Source of the DNA: Pseudomonas sp.
Lineage (GTDB): Bacteria > Pseudomonadota > Gammaproteobacteria > Pseudomonadales > Pseudomonadaceae
DNA: 5,577 nt
Reading direction: 5' to 3'
Assembly (NCBI GenBank): GCA_030654635.1
Contig: JAURXE010000370.1
Span: 1-5,577 of the forward strand
Each line of letters starts with the position of its first letter. The first letter of the stretch is position 1. The position numbers were made by a program, and so were the translations under genes. This document shows, one piece after another, positions 1 through 4,723 of this stretch. Under the pieces are notes generated by a model. The model was given only the letters and a program-made list of their open reading frames with translations, did not search any database and was not told the DNA's origin.

Positions 1-478
1 TCTGGCCGTGGTCTTTGATCGGCGCCGCCACGTACATCACCGAGGACTCCGGATCGTCCGCCACCTCACGGGTCGAGCGGGCGCCGTACTGACCGCGCAG
101 GGTCAGGTAGACATCGTTCCAGCGCGAGTAATCCTGGCCCACCGCCTGGCCGCTGGAGTCCAGCAACACCTTGCCGCTCGCATCGGTGACATAGATGCGA
201 TGGCTCACCGTGGTTTTGCTCACCTCACCGATTTGCGCCTGGGGCTGGCGCTGGCCGTAGGCCTGAAACAGTTCCTGCCAACGACGTTGATCGATCTGAC
301 CACCGCGCAAGTCATCGCGCAGCAACTCGGCCAGCAGATTGGCGGTGTCCACCAGGGTTTCCTCGGTGGACTGGCGCACGCCGGGACGAATCTCGTCCAT
401 CACCGTGCTCAACACAAACCAGCCGGCCAGACCGACAAACAGAAAATAGACCAGGAAAATCCGGATACCGAGAGGCAT
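1..478 (-). CDS. creC: CreC sensor histidine kinase, N-terminal part (runs off the left edge)
   Basis: Inner-membrane sensor kinase that phosphorylates CreB. The first 159 codons are present. Residues 5-26 form one hydrophobic membrane helix (FLVYFLFVGLAGWFVL), followed by a periplasmic sensor region. The stretch around residues 114-136 (VGQDYSRWNDVYLTLRGQYG) and the segment DPESSVMYVAAPI (142-154) match my recollection of E. coli CreC almost residue for residue, so the assignment is strong. The second membrane helix, HAMP, dimerisation and ATPase domains lie beyond the window, so kinase activity cannot be judged. The ATG overlaps the creB stop codon by one base (TAATG), a usual sign of translational coupling in one operon; only a weak purine-rich GAGA lies upstream, inside the creB end. 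The signal sensed by CreC is not firmly established; in Pseudomonas aeruginosa the system has been linked to beta-lactam or penicillin-binding-protein stress, in E. coli to growth on minimal medium and fermentation metabolites. Confidence 0.95.
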   Translation of the reverse strand, partial: MPLGIRIFLVYFLFVGLAGWFVLSTVMDEIRPGVRQSTEETLVDTANLLAELLRDDLRGGQIDQRRWQELFQAYGQRQPQAQIGEVSKTTVSHRIYVTDASGKVLLDSSGQAVGQDYSRWNDVYLTLRGQYGARSTREVADDPESSVMYVAAPIKDHGQ

Positions 479-1161
479 TAGATCAGTCTCAAGCTGTAAC
501 CCAGCCCCCGATGGGTCTGAATCGGCTCGGTACTTGGGGCTATTTCGCGCAGTTTGGCCCGCAGGCTTTTGATATGGCTGTCGATGCTGCGCTCGTAACC
601 GGCATCGCTGGCAACGCCGGCGGCGTCCAGCAGTTGCTCGCGGGAAAAGACCCGCTCGGGCTGGCCGAGCAAGGCTTGCAACAGGCGAAATTCGTGGCGG
701 GTCAGCACCAGCAGTTGTTGCTGATAGTGAATCTGCACCCGCTCCAAGTCGAGGCGAAACGGTCCACTGGTCTCGGGCTCTGCCGCCACTGCCGGGCGCG
801 GCTGCACCCGTTTGAGGATCGCCTTGACCCGCGCCGCCACTTCGCGCGGACTGAAGGGTTTGCTCACGTAATCGTCGGCGCCGATTTCCAGCCCCACCAC
901 CCGATCGATCTCGGTATTACGGGCGGTTAAGAACAGCACTGGCACTTCGCTAAAGCGGCGCAGGCGTTTGCAGGCCTCGAAGCCGGTCATATCCGGCAGG
1001 CCCACATCGAGAATCCACAGATCGGCCGGGGTCTGCTGCTGAAATGCCAGCGCATCGCCCGCCAGGGTCAGCCAGTGGGTGCTGAAGCCCTCACTTTGCA
1101 GGGCGTAGATCAGCGTGTCGGCAATCGCCGCTTCATCTTCAACAATCAATATCTGCGGCAT
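478..1161 (-). CDS. creB: CreB response regulator (OmpR/PhoB family)
   Basis: Cytoplasmic DNA-binding response regulator, 227 residues, the usual size for the family. The receiver domain covers about residues 1-118, with acidic pocket E8/D9, phospho-acceptor D52 (in WILDVGLPD), switch T79 (in FLTAR) and K101 (in SKPF). The winged-helix output domain covers about 134-227; the recognition helix is near 192-204 (RSIDSHIKSLRAKL) and the wing ends in THRGLGYSLR. LEIGADDYV.KPFSPREV and the THRG.GYSLR end fit CreB closely. I chose the ATG at 1161 because the protein then begins MPQILIVEDE, as in relatives; a TTG six codons upstream (1179) is in frame but has no ribosome binding site. The site for the ATG is also poor. 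creC follows with a 1-base overlap, so the pair is co-translated. Known CreB targets (creD and others) carry a TTCAC-N6-TTCAC repeat. A likely creD, adjacent in P. aeruginosa, would lie outside the window. Confidence 0.95.
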   Translation of the reverse strand: MPQILIVEDEAAIADTLIYALQSEGFSTHWLTLAGDALAFQQQTPADLWILDVGLPDMTGFEACKRLRRFSEVPVLFLTARNTEIDRVVGLEIGADDYVSKPFSPREVAARVKAILKRVQPRPAVAAEPETSGPFRLDLERVQIHYQQQLLVLTRHEFRLLQALLGQPERVFSREQLLDAAGVASDAGYERSIDSHIKSLRAKLREIAPSTEPIQTHRGLGYSLRLI

Positions 1162-1230
1162 AGCGCTGCGACCCGGCAACCATCAAGGCTGCCACGGTGC
1201 CCAAAGCCAGGGGCAGGGTCAACCGTCAGG

Positions 1231-1259
1231 CCGGCACGCGGCGATTTACCGCGCGCCGG
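1231..1259. repeat. GC-rich hairpin between the protease gene and creB
   Basis: Arms 1231-1241 and 1249-1259 are inverted copies of 11 bases with one mismatch (A opposite C), around the 7-base loop CGATTTA. The hairpin begins 6 bases after the stop of the exported retropepsin-like gene, in the 104-bp gap before creB. No run of T follows on the minus strand, so it is not a standard intrinsic terminator. It could protect the 3' end of the upstream message, reduce read-through into creB, or mark a processing point. Confidence 0.5.
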
Positions 1260-1265
1260 GCAGGC

Positions 1266-1775
1266 TCATTTGCAGTCGGGTTTGCTGGCGGTGTAGCGCT
1301 TCGCCGGGTCGATCGCCGCATCCAGCTCGCGCAGCGCCTTGGCGCCGATCAGCAGCGGATAGTTGAAGCCGCTGCGGTCGACCAGGTTGACCTCAACGGT
1401 GCGCAGCTGATCGCCCAGGCAGAGCTGCAGATCGATTACCGGACGCTTGGAGATAGCCACTGCGTCTTCATCCTCATCGTCGCTCTCTTCGGCGCGATTT
1501 TTGATTTTGCTGATACGCGCCACCAGGTGCTCGTAAAGGGTGTCATCCGCACCTTTGGCGGCCAGACGAAAACGTACCCAGTCCTCGCCATCACGCTTGA
1601 ACAGCTCAATATCACGGGCCGACAAGGAGGCGGTGTAGGCGCCGGTATCCATTTTGGCTTTGAGGGTTTGCTTGAGTTCAGGTAAGCCAATTTTTTCGTA
1701 GCGGCCGTACAGGGTTGGCTCGGCGGCGAGGGCCGGCAGGGCGACCAGACTGAACAAGATCAACAGTACTTTCAC
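1266..1775 (-). CDS. Exported retropepsin-like aspartic protease of the 'ATP-dependent zinc protease' family
   Basis: A 169-residue protein with a clear Sec signal peptide (MKVLLILFSLVALPALAAEP, cleavage near residues 17-18), so it is probably periplasmic. The mature part matches the family often labelled putative ATP-dependent zinc protease (PF05618), which has a retropepsin-like fold. The DTGA motif at residues 43-46 (KMDTGAYTASLSA) carries the predicted catalytic aspartate; RPVIDLQLCLG (111-121) and DRSGFNYPLLIG (133-144) are the other conserved blocks, the last like the hydrophobic-hydrophobic-Gly element of aspartic proteases. I see no zinc or ATP site, so the family name is probably misleading. 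An acidic stretch, EESDDEDED (96-104), interrupts the domain. The GTG at 1775 is chosen because GGAG lies 7 bases upstream and the signal peptide starts properly; an in-frame TTG at 1802 would add nine residues and lacks support. creB follows 104 bp downstream on the same strand, suggesting shared expression. Substrate unknown. Confidence 0.85.
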   Translation of the reverse strand: MKVLLILFSLVALPALAAEPTLYGRYEKIGLPELKQTLKAKMDTGAYTASLSARDIELFKRDGEDWVRFRLAAKGADDTLYEHLVARISKIKNRAEESDDEDEDAVAISKRPVIDLQLCLGDQLRTVEVNLVDRSGFNYPLLIGAKALRELDAAIDPAKRYTASKPDCK

Positions 1776-1782
1776 CGGTGTG

Positions 1783-1786
1783 CTCC
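1783..1786 (-). promoter_or_regulatory. Shine-Dalgarno site fixing the protease GTG start
   Basis: On the minus strand the sequence reads TTTGGAGCACACCG then GTG. GGAG sits 7 bases before the GTG at 1775, the best ribosome binding site among the minus-strand genes here, and it lies inside the longer TTG-started reading frame, which argues against that longer form. Confidence 0.7.
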
Positions 1787-1839
1787 AAATTATCAGCGCC
1801 AACAGGCATTGGCAGAGGCTGTAGTGTTAACCCTGGGGG

Positions 1840-1855
1840 GTGAAAAACCCGTGTT
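1840..1855 (-). promoter_or_regulatory. Possible CreB-binding tag upstream of the protease-creBC genes
   Basis: The minus strand reads AACAC-GGGTTT-TTCAC. The known E. coli cre-tag is TTCAC-N6-TTCAC: here one half is perfect, the other matches 3 of 5, and the spacer is exactly 6. It lies about 65 bases upstream of the protease start, in the promoter region that would also drive creB and creC if they are co-transcribed. A weak -10-like TAACAC follows about 10 bases further on. An 8 of 10 match can arise by chance, so this is a candidate for autoregulation, not an established site. Confidence 0.3.
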
Positions 1856-1861
1856 TCTTTT

Positions 1862-1876
1862 GTCACCTTAGGTGAC
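1862..1876. repeat. 15-bp perfect palindrome (7-1-7), possible operator or hairpin
   Basis: GTCACCT-T-AGGTGAC lies 10 bases past the stop of HD-GYP copy B and 6 bases from the CreB-tag-like repeat. Read as RNA from the minus strand it makes a 6-7 bp hairpin, but the bases after it are AAAAGAAA, not T, so an intrinsic terminator for the HD-GYP gene is unlikely on that strand. The perfect symmetry and position upstream of the protease gene suit a dimeric regulator site. I cannot name the regulator. Confidence 0.45.
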
Positions 1877-1886
1877 TGCCAGGCGA

Positions 1887-3143
1887 TCAAAGCGGCGCGG
1901 TCACGCCACCAAATAAGGTCGCGCGGCCTTTGCGCTCGCCCGACCAGAGTTCTTCGAGATTACGAAAACCCCAGTCTTCCAGAGGTTCGCGACCGACTAT
2001 GCGCTCACGGCCGACCAGCTTGCTGAGGTCGATAATCTCTTGCTCGATCGGCGACTTTGACTTGGCCGAGAAGAACACCTTGACCTTGGGCGTCAGCAGC
2101 GAGTGCTCGTTTTGCTCGAGCACCACGCCCAACTTGCCACTTTCGAGCCGCACCAGCGCTCCGGTCGGGTAGATGCCAAGGGCTTTGACAAAGGCGCGGA
2201 ACACCTGCTCGTCGAACTGCGCCGGGCACCACTCGGCCATCTTGCGCATCGCCTCGGCCGGGTCCAGGCCTTTTTGGTAGGGCCGGTCGGAGGTCAGGGC
2301 GTCATACACATCGCAAATGGCACACATCTTCGCCAGCTGGCTAATCTGCTCACCGGCCAGGCGCTCGGGATAACCGCTGCCATCGGGTTTCTCGTGGTGG
2401 TGCAGGCAGACATCCACCAACGCCGGACTGAGGCCTTGTTTTGCTAGGATTTCGGCGCCCAACGCCGGGTGATCGCGCAGCAACGTCGAGTCGATGCGGC
2501 TGAGCTTGCCCGGGCAGTTGAGCAACTCCGCCGGCATCAGCGCCTCGCCAATGTCGTGCAGCAAACCGGCCACCCCCGCTTCACTTACTTGCGCCTCGTC
2601 CATGCCGAGCTGACGGGCCAAGGCGATCATCAGCGCCGACACCGCCAGGGCGTGCATATATTGGTATTCATCGGCCGAACGCAGCCGGGCCAGGCTGATT
2701 AAGGCGTGGGGGTGGCGCTGCAGCGACTGGTTAATCTCGGCCACCTGCCCCGCCAGCTGGATGCTGTCGATTGGCACGCCGCTGCGCATATCGCCGAACA
2801 GGCCGATTAGGCGCTCTTTAGTGCGTGCGCTGAGCTTCAGCGCCAGACCCATTTCGTCCGCCAGCTGCGCCCGCGCCTTGCCCGGCAGCTCATGCTCAGC
2901 AGCCAATAACCGAGCACTGGTGCGGGCCTCAATCAGTGCATGGCTATCGCCACCGGGTACATCCAGACCTATCTCGGTGTCGATCCACAACTCGCGTATG
3001 GCGCTGTTTTGCAAGCGCTGCAGGTCTTTGGCGCTGTCGAGCAGAAACTTTACTTTCCAGAACGAATGATCCATCCATGAGCCACACAGCTCATGAACAA
3101 ACATGCCCACCCGGGCATCCGTAACAGGTATCCGCTTTAACAC
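1887..3143 (-). CDS. HD-GYP domain protein with N-terminal DUF3391, copy B (HDIGE variant)
   Basis: Probable cyclic-di-GMP phosphodiesterase of the cytoplasm, 418 residues, no membrane helix or signal peptide. Residues 1 to about 125 are a DUF3391-type region (VGMFVHELCGSWMDHSFW, LWIDTEIGLDV); about 135-325 are the HD-GYP domain; the last 90 residues are a conserved tail (TGALVRLESGKLGVV, LLTPKVKVFFSAKSKSP). Visible metal and active-site residues: H164, H196-D197, H225, H249-H250-E251, D254, G257-Y258-P259 and D278. The HDIGK motif reads HDIGE: residue 200 is Glu (codon GAG at 2546-2544), whereas copy A has Lys. Activity may therefore be altered. The GTG at 3143 is chosen because VLKRI then aligns with the start of copy A; purine-rich GAAAGCGAGAG lies just upstream. 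A reading frame from 3335 would overlap copy A's end and encode a low-complexity, unrelated leader. Copies A and B are tandem duplicates, differing most in the linker at residues 63-130. Confidence 0.88.
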   Translation of the reverse strand: MLKRIPVTDARVGMFVHELCGSWMDHSFWKVKFLLDSAKDLQRLQNSAIRELWIDTEIGLDVPGGDSHALIEARTSARLLAAEHELPGKARAQLADEMGLALKLSARTKERLIGLFGDMRSGVPIDSIQLAGQVAEINQSLQRHPHALISLARLRSADEYQYMHALAVSALMIALARQLGMDEAQVSEAGVAGLLHDIGEALMPAELLNCPGKLSRIDSTLLRDHPALGAEILAKQGLSPALVDVCLHHHEKPDGSGYPERLAGEQISQLAKMCAICDVYDALTSDRPYQKGLDPAEAMRKMAEWCPAQFDEQVFRAFVKALGIYPTGALVRLESGKLGVVLEQNEHSLLTPKVKVFFSAKSKSPIEQEIIDLSKLVGRERIVGREPLEDWGFRNLEELWSGERKGRATLFGGVTAPL

Positions 3144-3292
3144 ACCGCTCTCGCTTTCATAATCACAGTGGCTAAATGATGGCGGCAATGGCGCCGAATG
3201 TCTTGTGCCTGAGTTAGCGGCTGCTGGCGGACAAGCATTAGCAGCCTGTTGCAACACTGCGGCGCAGGCTATGCCACGCTGCAGTCGGCCGG
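3144..3292. other. Gap between the two HD-GYP genes, with inverted repeats
   Basis: This 149-bp gap separates the stop of copy A from the preferred start of copy B. It holds a 7-bp inverted repeat, GGCTGCT (3219-3225) and AGCAGCC (3240-3246), with a 14-base loop. Overlapping it is a near-symmetrical element at 3241-3260 whose core TGTTGCAACA (3247-3256) is a perfect 10-bp palindrome flanked by GCAG and CTGC. Neither hairpin is followed by a T run in the minus direction, so no intrinsic terminator is evident. A weak promoter-like pair, TTGCCG and GATTAT 18 bases apart preceded by TGT, ends about 15-20 bases before the copy B start; this is suggestive only. Copy B may thus have its own control. 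Confidence 0.4.
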
Positions 3293-4540
3293 TTAGTCGA
3301 AATGCGAGCCCCTGCGCTTGGGCAGCTCCGACCACAGCTCATCGAGATTGGGGAAGTTCCAGTCCTCTGGCGATTCGCGACCGATAATCTTCTCGCGGCC
3401 TACCATCTTGGCCAGATCAATCACTTGCTGGGGCAACGGGGTTTTCGATTTAGCCGAGAAGAACACCTTGACCCGTGGCGTCAGCAACGAGCTTTCGTGC
3501 TGGTCCATCACCACCCCGAGTCGCCCGCTTTCCAGCCGTACCAGTGAGCCGGTGGGGTAGATACCCACCGATTTGACGAAGGCCTTGAACACCGCATCAT
3601 CAAAATGGCCTTTGCTCCACTCGGCCATCTTGCGGATCGACTCGGCCGGGTCCCAGCCGCGCTTGTAGGGGCGATCCGAGGTGATGGCGTCATACACATC
3701 GCAAACCGCGCCCATCTTGGCGAACAGGCTGATTTCATCGCCCTTCAAACGGTGCGGATAGCCACTGCCATCGACTTTTTCATGGTGGTGCAGGCACACA
3801 TCCAAAACCATGGCGCTGATGTTTTGGCTGTCGAGCAGAATGCTGTTGCCGGCCTCGGGGTGACTGCGCACGGTCGTGAACTCGGCATCGGTTAATTTGC
3901 CGGGTTTGTTCAAGATGGCATCGGGGATCATCATTTTGCCGATGTCGTGCAGCAAACCAGCCATTCCCGCGTCACGCACCTGCACCTCGGCCAGTCCCAG
4001 CTGGCGAGCCAGGGCGATCATCAGGGCACAGACCGCCACCGAGTGCATATAGGTGTATTCGTCGGCGTTCTTCAGCCGTGCCAGGCTGATTAAGGCATTC
4101 GGATTGCGCAGCACCGAGGCGGAAATCTCTTCGACCAGCTCAGTCACATGGGCGGCATCGATGGCCTGGCCCATGCGCACCTCGCTGAACATCGCCACCA
4201 CCGCTTGCTTGGCGGCACCGCAGAGCTTGTGCGCCCGGCGTATCTCCTCATCCAAAGAGCTGCGGGTGATAGCCGGGGTCGTCGCCGCCTCAAGCAAGCT
4301 CGCCTCCACTTGCGCGGCCACCTCGGCCTCGCTGTCGGCATGCTGGCCGATGAGCAGATCGAGCCCCTTAGAGGTATCGATCCACAGTTCATCGACGCCG
4401 CTATCGATGATGCGCTGTAAATCTTTGTGACTATCTAAAACAAATTTAGCTTTCCAGAACGGGTGCTCCATCCATGAGCCGCAGAACTCGTTGATATACA
4501 TCCCCAGACATAGATCAGCGACAGCAATACGTTTGAGCAC
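3293..4540 (-). CDS. HD-GYP domain protein with N-terminal DUF3391, copy A (intact motifs)
   Basis: Predicted cytoplasmic cyclic-di-GMP phosphodiesterase, 415 residues. DUF3391-type region at 1 to about 128 (LGMYINEFCGSWMEHPFW, LWIDTSKGLDL), HD-GYP domain at about 138-325, conserved tail to the end. Active-site residues are complete by eye: H166, H198-D199-I-G-K202, the HP of RSHPEAG, H251-H252-H253-E254, D257-G-S-G-Y-P262, D281 and the following VYDA. Family knowledge: such enzymes hydrolyse cyclic-di-GMP to pGpG or GMP using a two- or three-metal iron or manganese centre, lowering the second messenger and favouring motility over biofilm. The GTG at 4540 gives VLKRI, matching copy B, with GGG eight bases upstream; another GTG two codons earlier (4546) is equally in frame and would add two residues. 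Copy B follows 149 bp downstream on the same strand, and dbpA lies divergent upstream. No sensory receiver, PAS or GGDEF domain is present, so its input probably comes through the DUF3391 region or a partner. Confidence 0.92.
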   Translation of the reverse strand: MLKRIAVADLCLGMYINEFCGSWMEHPFWKAKFVLDSHKDLQRIIDSGVDELWIDTSKGLDLLIGQHADSEAEVAAQVEASLLEAATTPAITRSSLDEEIRRAHKLCGAAKQAVVAMFSEVRMGQAIDAAHVTELVEEISASVLRNPNALISLARLKNADEYTYMHSVAVCALMIALARQLGLAEVQVRDAGMAGLLHDIGKMMIPDAILNKPGKLTDAEFTTVRSHPEAGNSILLDSQNISAMVLDVCLHHHEKVDGSGYPHRLKGDEISLFAKMGAVCDVYDAITSDRPYKRGWDPAESIRKMAEWSKGHFDDAVFKAFVKSVGIYPTGSLVRLESGRLGVVMDQHESSLLTPRVKVFFSAKSKTPLPQQVIDLAKMVGREKIIGRESPEDWNFPNLDELWSELPKRRGSHFD

Positions 4541-4723
4541 AAGCACAACCCAATAGAATGAAGGACTGCACTCAGCTTAGGCTGGCAGACTGATATCAGC
4601 AAAGGAAATCCCGCGCGCGAACTCCGGGCATTCGCCGAAACAGCGCAGCCCCCGGTCGCACCAGCGCTCGTGTGGGTGCGAGCCCTGTTACACTGGCCGA
4701 CATTTTTTTTGCTGGACATCCCT
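4541..4723. other. Divergent intergenic region between HD-GYP copy A and dbpA
   Basis: Control region for two divergent genes. On the plus strand it holds an extended -10 for dbpA (listed separately). Other visible symmetry: a 10-bp perfect palindrome CTGATATCAG at 4590-4599, and a 5-bp inverted repeat GCTCG (4666-4670) / CGAGC (4679-4683) immediately upstream of the dbpA -10. I could not find a convincing -35/-10 pair for the minus-strand HD-GYP gene; TTTGCT with TAAGCT 18 bases later is the best and is weak. I found no open reading frame that looks genuine here. Confidence 0.5.
4686..4702 (+). promoter_or_regulatory. Extended -10 promoter of dbpA, with start next to a T run
   Basis: TGT-TACACT (4686-4694) is an extended -10 element; no good -35 lies 17-18 bases upstream, which is tolerated with the extended form. 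Counting from it, transcription should begin at C4701 or A4702, giving a leader of about 22 bases before the GTG at 4724. The start is immediately followed by eight T (4703-4710). Predicted by eye only. Confidence 0.5.

Noticed and set aside
8..481. Plus-strand reading frame opposite creC
   Set aside because: It is the antisense shadow of a strongly recognised CreC sequence and resembles no protein family.
1181..1200. Sigma-54-like -24/-12 pattern upstream of creB (GGGCACCGTGGCAGC)
   Set aside because: The GG-N10-GC spacing fits, but the -12 element reads CAGC instead of TTGC, and chance occurrence in GC-rich DNA is likely.
1838..1850. Short GGGT/ACCC hairpin followed by T-rich sequence on the plus strand
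   Set aside because: The stem is only 4 bp and no plus-strand gene ends there, so a terminator call is not supported.
3144..3335. N-terminal extension of HD-GYP copy B starting at 3335
   Set aside because: It overlaps the end of copy A, its residues are low-complexity and unlike copy A or any HD-GYP family start, and GTG at 3143 aligns with the paralogue's start.
4666..4688. Possible Pseudomonas REP remnant (GTGGGTGCGAGCCCTG)
   Set aside because: It resembles the head of REP elements seen in some Pseudomonas, but it is single, lacks the paired palindromic tail, and no second copy is present in the window.
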